From Nitrospirillum viridazoti CBAmc (GTDB lineage: Bacteria > Pseudomonadota > Alphaproteobacteria > Azospirillales > Azospirillaceae), in contig NZ_CP022110.1 of the NCBI RefSeq assembly GCF_000730165.1, positions 1,185,501 through 1,249,500 of the forward strand: a stretch of 64,000 nt of DNA. Reading direction: 5' to 3'. Position numbers and translations under genes: made by a program. This document shows, one piece after another, positions 15,906 to 24,948 of this stretch; position 1 is the stretch's first letter, and each line of letters begins with the position of its first letter. The notes under the pieces are model-generated. The model was given only the letters and a program-made list of their open reading frames with translations, was not told the origin of the DNA and searched no databases.

Positions 15906-16394
15906 ATGTTTGGAATTTCGCCCCTGGGCTGGGTGCACACGCTGGGCAGCCTGCCCGCCATTCCTCTGGCCCTGTACATGTTCGCCCGCCACGGGCGGAT
16001 CGTGCCGCGGTCGGGACCTGGCGCCGTCTATTTCGTGTCGATGCTGATCGGGGGCGTCACGGTGTTCCTGGTCGCCCACCAACCCGTCAGTTATGGCATC
16101 GCGGTGGTGACCATCCTGCTGCTGCTCGCCGGATATGGGGTCGGGCGCGTCCCTGGCCTGGGTCGCGCCGGCAGGTATCTGGAGACGATTTTCCTCAGCC
16201 TGACGACCTTCCTGCTGATGGTGCCGACGGTCAGCGAAACCCTGCGCCGTGTCCCCGATGGCCACCCCCTGGTCACCGACCTGAAGTCGCCGCTTCTGCT
16301 CGGCGCCCAGGCGGCCCTTTTCGTCCTGCTGGTCATCGGCGTGGCCGCCCAGATCCTCTTCCTGCGCCGGCAGGGCAAGGCCGCCGTCTCATGA
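15906..16394 (+). CDS. Four-helix inner-membrane protein of unknown function
   Basis: 162-residue protein with four likely transmembrane segments: about residues 8-27 (VHTLGSLPAIPLALYMF), 39-58 (VYFVSMLIGGVTVFLVA), 65-83 (GIAVVTILLLLAGYGVG) and 130-152 (LLGAQAALFVLLVIGVAA). A short cytosolic RRQGK tail follows. GGAG six bases before ATG 15906 favours this start over ATG 15894. The histidines and prolines resemble small DUF2306-like membrane proteins, but I would not assign a family. The repeated operator suggests the upstream TetR controls it. Confidence 0.7.
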   Translation: MFGISPLGWVHTLGSLPAIPLALYMFARHGRIVPRSGPGAVYFVSMLIGGVTVFLVAHQPVSYGIAVVTILLLLAGYGVGRVPGLGRAGRYLETIFLSLTTFLLMVPTVSETLRRVPDGHPLVTDLKSPLLLGAQAALFVLLVIGVAAQILFLRRQGKAAVS

Positions 16395-16551
16395 CGGCCG
16401 CGTCCTGGGCCGCCGATCCCGCCGACAAAAACCCCCGTTATCGTCCAAACGGGACATGCATCTACAATCAAACGTGTCGCAAGACGGTATAGGGATGGCG
16501 AAACAACCAGGCGAGGGGTTCGGGCCCCTCCGTTTCGCGAGGACCGTCCCC

Positions 16552-17475
16552 ATGCTGAAACTGCTGGCCGCGACCGTGGCCGCCTTGTGGTGCCTTGGCG
16601 TCGGTGCCGCCAGCGCCAAGGTCATGCCGTTCCCGTCCACTTGCCACGCGCGGCAGGTCCCGGCCAACGGCACCACCCTGCACGTCCGCGTCTGCGGCAG
16701 CGGCCCCGCCGTCGTCCTGGTGCATGGCTATGGGGAGACTGGCGACATGTGGGCGCCGCTGGCCGCCGACCTGATGCGCGATCACACCGTGATCGTGCCC
16801 GACCTGCGCGGCATGGGCCTGTCCGCGCGCGCCACCAGCGGTTTCGACAAGAAGACGCAAGGCCAGGATATCGCGGGCGTGCTGGACGCGCTGGGTATCG
16901 GCAAGGTCGATCTGGTCACCCACGACATCGGCAACATGGTGGGCTACGCCTTCGCGGCCCAGAACCGTGACCGCGTCACGCGTTTTGTGCTGATGGACGC
17001 GCCCATTCCCGGCGTTGGCCCTTGGGATGAGATCCTGAAAAGCCCCTTGCTCTGGCATTTCCGCTTCGGCGGACCGGATATGGAGCGGCTGGTGGCGGGG
17101 CGGGAGCGCATCTATCTCGACCGTTTCTGGAACGAGTTCTCCGCCGACCCGCGCCGGTTCGACGAGGCGTCGCGCCAGCACTACGCCGCCCTCTACGCCC
17201 GCCCCGGCGCCATGCACGCCGGGTTCGAACAGTTCAAGGCCTTCGACCAGGATGTGAAGGACGACCAGGCCTTCCTGGCCCAGGGGCCGCTCACCATGCC
17301 GGTCCTGGCCATTGGCGGCGACCATTCCTTCGGGCCCACCATGGCGGTGGTGGCGCGCGCCGCCGCCAGCAATGTGCAGGAGCTGGTCATTCCTCAATCC
17401 GGCCATTGGCTGATGGAGGAACAGCCGGCGGCGACGGTCGCCGCCATCCGCGCCTTCCTGGACGCCAAGGTGTGA
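16552..17475 (+). CDS. Exported alpha/beta hydrolase, epoxide hydrolase/dehalogenase type
   Basis: 307-residue alpha/beta hydrolase with a signal peptide (residues 1-22, ending ASAKV). The oxyanion region is VHGYGETGDMW. The nucleophile elbow THDIGNMVG gives Asp125 rather than Ser, as in epoxide hydrolases and haloalkane or fluoroacetate dehalogenases. PDLRGMGLSA and the C-terminal IPQSGHWLMEE with the catalytic His fit this group. AGGA is well placed before ATG 16552; upstream in-frame starts would destroy the signal peptide. Its periplasmic location suggests action on an external xenobiotic or ester. It stands alone. Confidence 0.85.
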   Translation: MLKLLAATVAALWCLGVGAASAKVMPFPSTCHARQVPANGTTLHVRVCGSGPAVVLVHGYGETGDMWAPLAADLMRDHTVIVPDLRGMGLSARATSGFDKKTQGQDIAGVLDALGIGKVDLVTHDIGNMVGYAFAAQNRDRVTRFVLMDAPIPGVGPWDEILKSPLLWHFRFGGPDMERLVAGRERIYLDRFWNEFSADPRRFDEASRQHYAALYARPGAMHAGFEQFKAFDQDVKDDQAFLAQGPLTMPVLAIGGDHSFGPTMAVVARAAASNVQELVIPQSGHWLMEEQPAATVAAIRAFLDAKV

Positions 17476-17497
17476 CGTCGGAGCGTGATCTTGGCCG

Positions 17498-17944
17498 TCA
17501 ACCGCCCGATCGCAAATGAATCAGCGGATAGCTCCGCCCCTGGCCGTCGAGGGCGGAGCGCCCGGTGGGATGGAAGCCCAGCCGCTCATAAAAGCCCACG
17601 GCCTGGCCGTTCTGCTCGTTCACGTCGGTGGTGAGGACGGGGTGCAGGGTCAGGGCATGGGCGACCAGCCGGCGCCCGACCCCAGTCCCCCTGTGGCTGG
17701 GATCGACGAACAGCGCCTCCATATGCGCGCCGTTCAGCAGCATGAAGCCGATGGGCCGGTCGGCGGCGTCGCCCCCCAGCCACAGCGGGGCCGTGGGCAG
17801 GAAATCCGCCACCTCGGCATCGATTGCCGCCCTGTCGGCGGGTGTCAGGAAGTCATGCGTGGCGTCGACGGCCCGGCGCCAGATGCCGAGGACCCGGACC
17901 CCGTCGCGGGCTTCTGACGGTCGGATGGTGATTGGGTTCGTCAT
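17498..17944 (-). CDS. GNAT-family N-acetyltransferase
   Basis: 148-residue GNAT protein. The acetyl-CoA pyrophosphate loop RGTGVGRRL follows AHMEALFVDPSH, and TDVNEQNGQAVGFYERLGFHPTGRS is the family C-terminal motif. The N-terminal RPSEARDGVRVLGIWRRAVDATHDFL resembles the YjaB-like branch. The start at 17944 has only a weak GGGGA. The substrate is unknown. It converges on the alpha/beta hydrolase gene, with 22 bases between stops. Confidence 0.87.
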   Translation of the reverse strand: MTNPITIRPSEARDGVRVLGIWRRAVDATHDFLTPADRAAIDAEVADFLPTAPLWLGGDAADRPIGFMLLNGAHMEALFVDPSHRGTGVGRRLVAHALTLHPVLTTDVNEQNGQAVGFYERLGFHPTGRSALDGQGRSYPLIHLRSGG

Positions 17945-18203
17945 TGGATCCCCCTGTGCAGTTCGTCGGCCGGGGAGAACACACGCCCCTCCATTCCACA
18001 GTCGCTGACGGCCGTCACTCCGGCCCGGCGGACGGAAGCAATCACAGTTGAGTTGAGTCTCGCGAACCGCGTCGGGGTCCAGGGCGCAGCCCCGGAGGCA
18101 ACGAAGTTCCACAGGCCTATGTCGCCTTGCCGGTTGGACGGGAACCGGCGCGCTGCTTTAGGGTGGCGCCTTCTGGTAGCGATCCCATTCCGGAGCAACG
18201 TTC
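17945..18203. other. 259-base gap with no recognised element
   Basis: The gap separates divergent GNAT and SDR genes. Minus-strand frames run through it but have no convincing start, ribosome binding site or recognisable protein. I see no clear operator; promoters for both genes presumably lie here. Confidence 0.5.
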
Positions 18204-19061
18204 ATGGCTGACACCCCCGCCTTGGAAACCCCCGTCTGGCTTATCACCGGCTGTTCCACCGGCTTCGGCCGCATCCTGGCCCAAAGGGTGCTGGCGCGCG
18301 GCTGGCGGGTGGTGGTCACGGCGCGTGACGCCGCCCAGGTGATCGACATCGTGGCGACGGCGGATGAGCGGGCCATGCCGGCGGCGCTGGACGTCACCCA
18401 GTATGACCAGATCGACGCCGTGGTGGCGGCGGCGCAGGAGCGGTTCGGCCGCATCGACGTGTTGGTGAACAACGCCGGCTACGGCTACCAGAGCGCGATC
18501 GAGGAGGGGGTGGAGGCTGAAATCCGCGCCCAGTTCGACACCAACGTCTTCGGCCTGTTCGCCATGACGCGCGCGGTTCTGCCCCTGATGCGGGCGCAGG
18601 GCGGCGGGCACATCCTCAACATCACCTCGGTCGCCGGCCTGGTGGGCTACCCCGGTTCCGGCTACTACGCCGCGTCCAAGCACGCGGTGGAGGGCTGGTC
18701 CGACAGCCTGCGGGCGGAGGTGGAGCCGCTGGGCATCGGCGTCACCTGTGTCGAGCCGGGTCCCTTCCGCACCGACTGGGCCGGCCGTTCCCTGCGCCAG
18801 ACAGCCAGCCGCATCCCGGATTACGCCGACACGGCGGCCAAGCGCCTGGCCGCCACCAAGGACATCAGCGGCACCCAAGCGGGGGACCCCGTGCGGGCCA
18901 GCGACATCATGATCGAGATCACGCAACAGGCGACCCCGCCGCGCCATGTGGTGCTGGGTGCCTGGGGCCAGGATGCGGTGGTGACGCGGCTGCGCCAGCG
19001 GCTGGCGGAAATCGAGGGCCAGCGCGAGCGGGCGCTGTCCGCCGATTTCCCCAATCCCTGA
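18204..19061 (+). CDS. Classical short-chain dehydrogenase/reductase
   Basis: 285-residue SDR. The cofactor motif TGCSTGFG covers residues 15-22. NNAGYG follows, with the catalytic Ser in NITSVAG and Tyr155/Lys159 (YAASK). The motif CSTGFGR and the extended C-terminal region (SDIMIEITQQATPPRHVVLG) fit the group of oxidoreductases often annotated as SDR-family ketoreductases. CGGAGCAACG precedes the ATG. The 3' end is ten bases from the stop of the convergent carboxylesterase. The substrate is not evident. Confidence 0.9.
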   Translation: MADTPALETPVWLITGCSTGFGRILAQRVLARGWRVVVTARDAAQVIDIVATADERAMPAALDVTQYDQIDAVVAAAQERFGRIDVLVNNAGYGYQSAIEEGVEAEIRAQFDTNVFGLFAMTRAVLPLMRAQGGGHILNITSVAGLVGYPGSGYYAASKHAVEGWSDSLRAEVEPLGIGVTCVEPGPFRTDWAGRSLRQTASRIPDYADTAAKRLAATKDISGTQAGDPVRASDIMIEITQQATPPRHVVLGAWGQDAVVTRLRQRLAEIEGQRERALSADFPNP

Positions 19062-19070
19062 GGCCGGCGC

Positions 19071-20765
19071 TCACACCCCCAGCGCCTGCCACATCTCCCG
19101 CTCTTGCCCATCTGGGTCCATGGCCACCTGGCACTGGCTGTTCAGCAGCATGACGGCACGGTCCTTGGTGTCATAGCGGGGCCAGGCCGGCTGGCCGGCG
19201 GCGCTGGGCACGCCGCTTCGGGCGAAGCTGGTGAAATAACCGCTGACGGCCTTGGCGGTTTCCACCAGGCCGGGGCCGTCGCCCTGCAGGTCCGGCATCT
19301 CCGTGTTCAGGAAAGTGATGGAGATGTCGATGGCGTGGCCGGCCCGCAGGGTCCAGTCCGTGCCCTTGATCGGGATGTTGGACTGGAAGTCGTTACGGTA
19401 GCGATAGACGGGCGCGCTCTGTGCCGCCTTGCGGTCGGCCAGGGTGGCGGTGCCGGCGCCCATGGACAGGGCGGTTTCGATGGCGATGCCCTGTTCCACT
19501 GGGGTGGCGTTGGGGCGGGTTTGGCGGTAGGTGGCCAGGATGCGCTCCGCGTCCGGACCGAAGGCCTGCTGGGCCCGCGCGGTCAGGCTAGCCGCGTCCA
19601 TGTGGAAGAACTCCGGATGGTCGCGCTCGAAGAAGGCGGCCTCGTCGCGCATGTTGCCGATCAGCAGGGGGATGCCGGCCACCAGGGCGGGGGCCGCCGG
19701 GTCGAAGGGGTGGTGGGGCAGGACGGTGCCGTCCACCACCGGGCCCCAGCCGCCGGGCTTGGGCGCGCGGTTGGCCGCCAGGCTGGGCTTGGGCGGGGGG
19801 TGGCCGGCCTGCCACTCCTTGGTGGCCACGGTCAGGGGGCCCTGGCCCTTCTCTGCCGCCAGCTGCAGGTCGATGAACTTCTGCGCCGGCACGTCGTGCA
19901 GCTTGGCGAAATCTTTCGGATGGATGTCGAAGGCGGCCAGCACGCGGCGCGCCGTCTCCGTCGCCACCTCCTTGGGAAGTCCGCGCAGCATGGGCCCGCT
20001 CTGCATCCCCGCCTTGTGGTACAGGCCCTGGGCGGCGGGCATGCCCATGACGGCGCAGGTCTTGGCGCTGCCGCCGGACTCGCCGAACACCATGACGTTG
20101 CCGGGGTCGCCGCCGAAGGTGGCGATGTTCTCCTTGATCCAGCCGAGTGCCGCGATGATGTCCAGGATGCCCTGGTTGCCGGAGGTGGCGTAGTCCGCCC
20201 CGCCCAGGTCGCCCAGGTAGAGATAGCCCAGCAGGCCCAGGCGGTGGTTGGTCGCCACCACCACCACATCGTAGGTGGCGGCCAGGCGGGCACCGTCCTG
20301 GATGCGCTGGCCGCCGCTGCCGGTGGTGAAGCCGCCGCCGTGGCAGTAAACCATGACCGGCCGCTTGGCCCCGTCGTTGACCGCCGGGGTCCAGACGTTC
20401 AGCACCAGGCAGTCTTCGCTGTAGGCCGGTTCATGCTCGCCATAGGTGGTGCCGGGGCCCTGCATGGCGGGCGGACCCAGGCGGGTGGCGTCGCGCACGC
20501 CGGTCCACGGCGTCACCTTGGGCGGGGCCTTGAAACGGTTCTTGCCCGAGGCCGGGCCGGCGTAGGGGATGCCCTTGAAGGCCAGGGCGCCACGGTCGTG
20601 TCCACCCCGGAGTCGGCCGGCCGATGTCTCGACTTCCACGAAGGGCCCCACGGTTTGCGTGAACCAGACGCCATCGTCGGCGCGGGCGGGAACCCAGAAA
20701 TAGGGGGCTGCGACGGCGGCGGCACCAGCCTGCAACAGGGTGCGGCGGTTGAGGGATAGGGTCAT
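19071..20765 (-). CDS. Exported type-B carboxylesterase
   Basis: 564-residue carboxylesterase/cholinesterase-family protein. A Tat-like leader (LNRRTLLQAGAAAVAAP) opens the protein. The GxSxG elbow is FGESGGSAKT with Ser230, and the oxyanion hole is YCHGGGFTTGSGG. NVWTPAVNDGAKRPVMVYCHGG is typical of PnbA relatives. GGGAGGAAAATC precedes ATG 20765, giving a clear start. It is divergent from the Gfo/Idh/MocA gene, and the shared 162-base gap contains a LacI-type operator. In this context it may remove acyl groups from plant glycans, but that is inference. Confidence 0.9.
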   Translation of the reverse strand: MTLSLNRRTLLQAGAAAVAAPYFWVPARADDGVWFTQTVGPFVEVETSAGRLRGGHDRGALAFKGIPYAGPASGKNRFKAPPKVTPWTGVRDATRLGPPAMQGPGTTYGEHEPAYSEDCLVLNVWTPAVNDGAKRPVMVYCHGGGFTTGSGGQRIQDGARLAATYDVVVVATNHRLGLLGYLYLGDLGGADYATSGNQGILDIIAALGWIKENIATFGGDPGNVMVFGESGGSAKTCAVMGMPAAQGLYHKAGMQSGPMLRGLPKEVATETARRVLAAFDIHPKDFAKLHDVPAQKFIDLQLAAEKGQGPLTVATKEWQAGHPPPKPSLAANRAPKPGGWGPVVDGTVLPHHPFDPAAPALVAGIPLLIGNMRDEAAFFERDHPEFFHMDAASLTARAQQAFGPDAERILATYRQTRPNATPVEQGIAIETALSMGAGTATLADRKAAQSAPVYRYRNDFQSNIPIKGTDWTLRAGHAIDISITFLNTEMPDLQGDGPGLVETAKAVSGYFTSFARSGVPSAAGQPAWPRYDTKDRAVMLLNSQCQVAMDPDGQEREMWQALGV

Positions 20766-20895
20766 GATTTTCCTCCCGGTTTTATTCTTGTGCGACCTGG
20801 GCGCGAGGGCCGCGTCGAGGGGACATGGCCGGCCGGGGCAGGGGATGCCGCCAGCCGGTCCCTTTTCAACGCGGGGCAATCGGCGTATGAGTCTC

Positions 20896-20909
20896 TGATA
20901 ACGGTAACA
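20896..20909. promoter_or_regulatory. LacI-type operator upstream of Gfo/Idh/MocA gene
   Basis: TGATAACGGTAACA is an imperfect palindrome (10 of 14 positions symmetric). It differs from the site at 22282 by a single base and shares the central CG. It lies 18 bases before the Gfo/Idh/MocA ATG and between two divergent genes, so it could control both. Confidence 0.65.
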
Positions 20910-20927
20910 TAAAAACCGGGAGGAACA

Positions 20928-22214
20928 ATGAGCGTCCGGAGGACAGGGCTGGGGATGCCTGCGCGCATTCCGGCGGCCGGGACCGATCCCATTTCCCTCG
21001 ACAGCGCCGCGACCGATGGCAGTTCGGGCAGCGGCGAAAATGGTATTTCCCGCCGTCTTCTCATGGGCTTGGGGGCTGCCGGTGCCGGCACGCTGCTGAT
21101 GCGCCCGGCCTTCGCGTCACCCGCCGCCGGTCCGGCGGAAGGGGAGGGGGTGGGCTTCGCCGTCGTCGGCCTGGGCCTCTTGTCGCAGGGGCAGATCCTG
21201 CCCGGTTTCCACAGCGCCAAGCGGGCGAAACTGACCGCCCTGGTCAGCGGCCACCCTGACAAGGCCACGCGACTCGCCGCCAAATACGGCGTGGCCAGGG
21301 ACGCGATCTACACCTACGAGAATTACGATCGCATCGTGGACGACCCGCGCATCCAGGTCGTCTACATCGTCCTGCCCAATGCCATGCATGCGGAGTTCAC
21401 CATCCGCGCGCTGAAGGCTGGCAAGCATGTGCTGTGCGAGAAGCCCATGGCGACCAGCGTGGCGGACGCGGAGGCGATGATCGCCGCCGCCAAGGCCGCC
21501 GACCGAAAGCTGATGATCGCCTACCGCTGCCATTACGAGCCGCTGAACTTGGCGGCCATGCGCCTGATCCGCTCGGGCAAGCTGGGCAAGCCCCGCATGG
21601 TGGTCACCCAGATGGGGCGCCAGGCCTCGCTCAGCGATCCGGCGGACGTGTGGCGGCTGGACATGAAGATGTCCGGCGGCGGCGCCCTGGCCGACATGGG
21701 CATCTACGGCATCAACGGCGCACGCTACCTGCTGAATGAGGAACCGGTGGAGGTGCGCGCCTGGGCGCAGACCGACCGCAAGGACCCGCGTTTCCGCGAG
21801 GTGGAGGACCTGATCGCCTGGCAGTTCCGCTTCCCCAGCGGCGCCATCGCCAACGGGTCCACCAGTTTCGACTACGCCCCCACCATGTCCTACCAGGTGG
21901 AGTGCACGCAGGGGCGGCTGGTGGCCGACCCCGGCGCCTTCTACAACGGCAACCGCCTGACGGTGCAGACCGGGTACCAGTCGCAGGTGCAGGCGATCCA
22001 CGAGATCGACCAGTTCGCGCGCGAGATGGACTGGATGGCCGATGTGGTGCGGGGCAAGGCGCCGCTGGTCTCCACCGGCGAGGAAGGACTGCAGGACATG
22101 CGGCTGATGAAGGCCATCCTGGACTCGGTCGCCCAGGGGGGCGCCACCGTGTCCACCGCCTTCGGCTACACCCGCGCGGTCGACCCGGCCAAGGTCGTCG
22201 ACGTGCCGGCCTGA
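20928..22214 (+). CDS. Tat-exported Gfo/Idh/MocA-family oxidoreductase (glucose-fructose oxidoreductase-like)
   Basis: 428-residue Gfo/Idh/MocA protein. The leader ISRRLLMGLGAAGAGTLLM is a Tat signal starting at about residue 43, so the pre-protein has an unusually long n-region. The Rossmann motif is FAVVGLGLLSQGQILP, the catalytic Lys lies in LCEKPMATS, and the C-terminal domain contains GGGALADMGIYGINGARYLL. Length and Tat export match glucose-fructose oxidoreductase of Zymomonas type, which keeps NADP(H) tightly bound. GGGAGGAACA precedes the ATG. It lies in the carbohydrate block under a LacI-type operator. The reaction is likely oxidation or reduction of a released sugar in the periplasm. 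Confidence 0.88.
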   Translation: MSVRRTGLGMPARIPAAGTDPISLDSAATDGSSGSGENGISRRLLMGLGAAGAGTLLMRPAFASPAAGPAEGEGVGFAVVGLGLLSQGQILPGFHSAKRAKLTALVSGHPDKATRLAAKYGVARDAIYTYENYDRIVDDPRIQVVYIVLPNAMHAEFTIRALKAGKHVLCEKPMATSVADAEAMIAAAKAADRKLMIAYRCHYEPLNLAAMRLIRSGKLGKPRMVVTQMGRQASLSDPADVWRLDMKMSGGGALADMGIYGINGARYLLNEEPVEVRAWAQTDRKDPRFREVEDLIAWQFRFPSGAIANGSTSFDYAPTMSYQVECTQGRLVADPGAFYNGNRLTVQTGYQSQVQAIHEIDQFAREMDWMADVVRGKAPLVSTGEEGLQDMRLMKAILDSVAQGGATVSTAFGYTRAVDPAKVVDVPA

Positions 22215-22281
22215 CCGGCGATTGTAAAGCACAGCTGTCTTGATGGCGCGGTCACATCCCCGGGCCGTTCCGGACTTAAAA

Positions 22282-22295
22282 TGATAACGCTAACA
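22282..22295. promoter_or_regulatory. LacI-type operator upstream of GH3 gene
   Basis: TGATAACGCTAACA sits between a TAAAAT -10-like element (22277-22282) and the GH3 ribosome binding site. It matches the 20896 site at 13 of 14 positions and the perfect palindrome at 11837 at 10 of 14. Confidence 0.7.
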
Positions 22296-22308
22296 ATGGG
22301 AGGGGCGG

Positions 22309-24942
22309 ATGGGTCGTTCTGTATTCGGGGTCGCCATGCTGGCGGCCCTGTCTGTGGTGGCGGGCGCGGGGAGCGTTCATGCACAGGAGGCGGCCAAGCC
22401 GACCTACCTGGACCCCAGCCTGCCGGTGGAGCGCCGGGTGGATGACCTGGTCGGCCGCCTGACGCCGGAGGAAAAGGCGGCGCAGCTGACCAACCAGGCC
22501 CGGGCCATCCCGCGCCTGAACATCCCCGCCTACAATTGGTGGAGCGAGGCGCTGCATGGCGTCGCCCGCAACGGCGAGGCCACGGTGTTCCCCGAGCCCA
22601 TCGGTCTGGCCGCCACCTTCGACCCCGCCGCCATCCGCCAGATGGGCATCGCCATCGGCACCGAGGCGCGGGTTAAGTTCAACCGCGTGGAAAAGGCGGG
22701 GGCGGAGCACCGCATCTACCAGGGCCTGGATTTCTGGTCGCCCAACATCAACATCTTCCGCGACCCGCGCTGGGGCCGGGGGCAGGAGACCTATGGCGAG
22801 GACCCGTACCTGACCGGCAAGCTGGGGACTGCCTTCGTCCAGGGCATGCAGGGCGACGATCCCAAATATTACCGGGTGATCGCCACCGCCAAGCATTACG
22901 CCGTGCACAGCGGGCCGGAGCCGACGCGCCACGAGGTGGACGTGGCCGCCAGTCGGCATGACATGGTGGACACCTACCTGCCGGCCTTCCGCGAACTGGT
23001 GACGGCGGGCAAGGTGGCCTCGGTCATGTGCGCCTACAACCGCGTGAACGGGCAGCCGGCCTGCGCCAGCGACTTCCTGCTGACCGACCAGTTGCGCAAG
23101 CGCTGGGGCTTCACCGGCTATGTCGTGTCCGACTGCGACGCCATCGCCGACATCCAGCGCGGCCACCGCTACACCAAGACCCTGGCGGAGGCGGCGGCCG
23201 TGTCGCTGAAGCTGGGCGTGGACAACGACTGCACCCAGTACAACCGGCCGCCGGACGAGCCGGACGATTTCGACCTCTACCGTGACGCCATCGCCCAGGG
23301 GCTGGTGTCGCAGGACGTGGTGGACACCAGCCTGCGCCGCCTGTTCACGGCCCGCATGCGCCTGGGCCTGTTCGACCCGCCGGCCAGCGTGCCCTACGCC
23401 CAGGTGGATGACGCGCAGTTGAACTCGCCGGAGCATGTGGCGCTGGCCCTGCGCCTGGCCAATGAGTCCATGGTGCTGCTGAAGAACAACGGTGTGCTGC
23501 CGGTGAAGCCGGCGGTGAAGAAGATCGCCGTGATCGGTCCGCTGGCCGACCAAGTGGACGTGCTGCTGGGCAACTACAACGGCCAGCCCATCCACCCGGT
23601 GACGGCGCTGGACGGTATCCGCGCCGCCTTCCCCAACGCCCAGATCGTCTATGAGCCGGGCAGCAATTTCCTGCGCTCCGCGTCCACCATTCCGGCCAGC
23701 GCCCTCAGCGGTCCGGATGGCAAGCCCGGCCTGAAGGGGGAGTACTGGGGCAACCGTGACTTCAGCGGCGCCCCGGCCGTGACCCGCACCGACGGCATCC
23801 TGAACCTGGACCGCGACATGACCCCGGTGGTGGAGGGCGCCGCCATCTCCGCCCGCTGGACAGGCTTCGTCACCGTGCCGGCGACGGGTGAGTACAACAT
23901 TGGCCTCAGCGGCGCCAACGCCACCCTGTGGGTGGAGGGGGCCGAGGCGGTGAAGAACGGTGACCGCCAGCGCACGCCGCAGATGAAGGCCCTGCATTTC
24001 GAGGCCGGGCGCCGCTACGCCATCCGCATCGACCAGACGCCGGCCAAGGGCCCCGTCATCCGCCTGGTGTGGAACCCGGTGGTGGCCGACCCGCTGAACC
24101 GCGCCGTGGCGGCGGCCAAGGCGGCCGACCTGGTGGTGGCCGTGGCCGGTATCAGCTCCGCCCTGGAGGGGGAGGAGATGACGGTGACCGTTCCCGGCTT
24201 CAAGGGCGGCGACCGCACCAGCCTGGACATGCCGGCGGAAGAGGAGAACCTGTTGAAGGCGGTGAAGGCCACGGGCAAGCCCATGGCCCTGGTGCTGATG
24301 AACGGGTCCGCCCTGTCGGTGAACTGGGCCGTGGCGCACGTCGATGCCATCATCGACGCCTGGTACCCGGGCGAACAGGGCGGCATGGCCATCGGTCAGA
24401 CGCTGTCGGGCGTCAACAACCCCTCCGGCCGCCTGCCGGTGACCTTCTACAAGGGCGTGGACGGCCTGCCGCCCTTCGAGGATTACAGCATGAGGGGGCG
24501 GACCTACCGCTACTTCACCGGCAAGCCGCTATACGCCTTCGGCCACGGCCTGAGCTACACCACCTTCGCCTACACCCCTCCGGCCCTGTCCGCCGCCACG
24601 CTGAAGGCGGGCGAGACGCTGGGCGTGGATGCCCAGGTGCGCAACACCGGCGCGGTGGCGGGGGATGAGGTGGTGCAGCTGTACCTGGGCTTCCCGCGGA
24701 TTCCGGGCGCCCCCATCCGGGCCCTGCGCGCCTTCACCCGCGTCCACCTGGCGCCGGGTGAGAGCAAGAAGGTCCACTTCGACCTCGACCCCCGCGACCT
24801 GTCCAGCGTGACGGAGGCGGGCGACCGGGTCGTGGCGGGAGGCCGCTATACCCTGACCGTGGGCGGCGGCCAGCCCGGCACCGGCGTCCCCGGCGCCACG
24901 GCGGGCTTCACCATCGCCGGCACGGCGCCCGTGGCGGAGTGA
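22309..24942 (+). CDS. Exported GH3 beta-glycosidase with PA14 domain
   Basis: 877-residue GH3 enzyme with signal peptide (cleavage near HAQ, residues 24-26). The barrel runs to about residue 340 and contains the nucleophile Asp275 in GYVVSDCDA, the form typical of beta-xylosidase/beta-glucosidase branches with WWSEALHGVA. A PA14 domain (about 470-600; KGEYWGNRDFSG to ARWTGFVTVPATGEYNIGL) interrupts the alpha/beta sandwich, and a fibronectin-III-like domain closes the protein (VRNTGAVAGDEVVQLYLG). GGGAGGGGCGG precedes the ATG. The GHL6-type gene follows after six bases, so the two are co-transcribed. Substrate is probably a plant-derived xylo- or gluco-oligosaccharide. Confidence 0.93.
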   Translation: MGRSVFGVAMLAALSVVAGAGSVHAQEAAKPTYLDPSLPVERRVDDLVGRLTPEEKAAQLTNQARAIPRLNIPAYNWWSEALHGVARNGEATVFPEPIGLAATFDPAAIRQMGIAIGTEARVKFNRVEKAGAEHRIYQGLDFWSPNINIFRDPRWGRGQETYGEDPYLTGKLGTAFVQGMQGDDPKYYRVIATAKHYAVHSGPEPTRHEVDVAASRHDMVDTYLPAFRELVTAGKVASVMCAYNRVNGQPACASDFLLTDQLRKRWGFTGYVVSDCDAIADIQRGHRYTKTLAEAAAVSLKLGVDNDCTQYNRPPDEPDDFDLYRDAIAQGLVSQDVVDTSLRRLFTARMRLGLFDPPASVPYAQVDDAQLNSPEHVALALRLANESMVLLKNNGVLPVKPAVKKIAVIGPLADQVDVLLGNYNGQPIHPVTALDGIRAAFPNAQIVYEPGSNFLRSASTIPASALSGPDGKPGLKGEYWGNRDFSGAPAVTRTDGILNLDRDMTPVVEGAAISARWTGFVTVPATGEYNIGLSGANATLWVEGAEAVKNGDRQRTPQMKALHFEAGRRYAIRIDQTPAKGPVIRLVWNPVVADPLNRAVAAAKAADLVVAVAGISSALEGEEMTVTVPGFKGGDRTSLDMPAEEENLLKAVKATGKPMALVLMNGSALSVNWAVAHVDAIIDAWYPGEQGGMAIGQTLSGVNNPSGRLPVTFYKGVDGLPPFEDYSMRGRTYRYFTGKPLYAFGHGLSYTTFAYTPPALSAATLKAGETLGVDAQVRNTGAVAGDEVVQLYLGFPRIPGAPIRALRAFTRVHLAPGESKKVHFDLDPRDLSSVTEAGDRVVAGGRYTLTVGGGQPGTGVPGATAGFTIAGTAPVAE

Positions 24943-24948
24943 GGACCC

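Noticed and set aside
22236-22243. ACAGCTGT-like symmetric bases before the GH3 gene as a further operator
   Set aside because: The site is short, unrelated to the LacI motif 40 bases downstream, and not repeated elsewhere.
22276-24339. Long open frame antisense to the GH3 gene (also similar ones opposite the metalloprotease, tyrosinase, GH29 and TonB receptor genes)
   Set aside because: Very high GC removes stop codons on the opposite strand. The predicted proteins are low-complexity His/Arg/Gly/Gln-rich, have no ribosome binding site, and sit exactly opposite genes with complete catalytic motifs.
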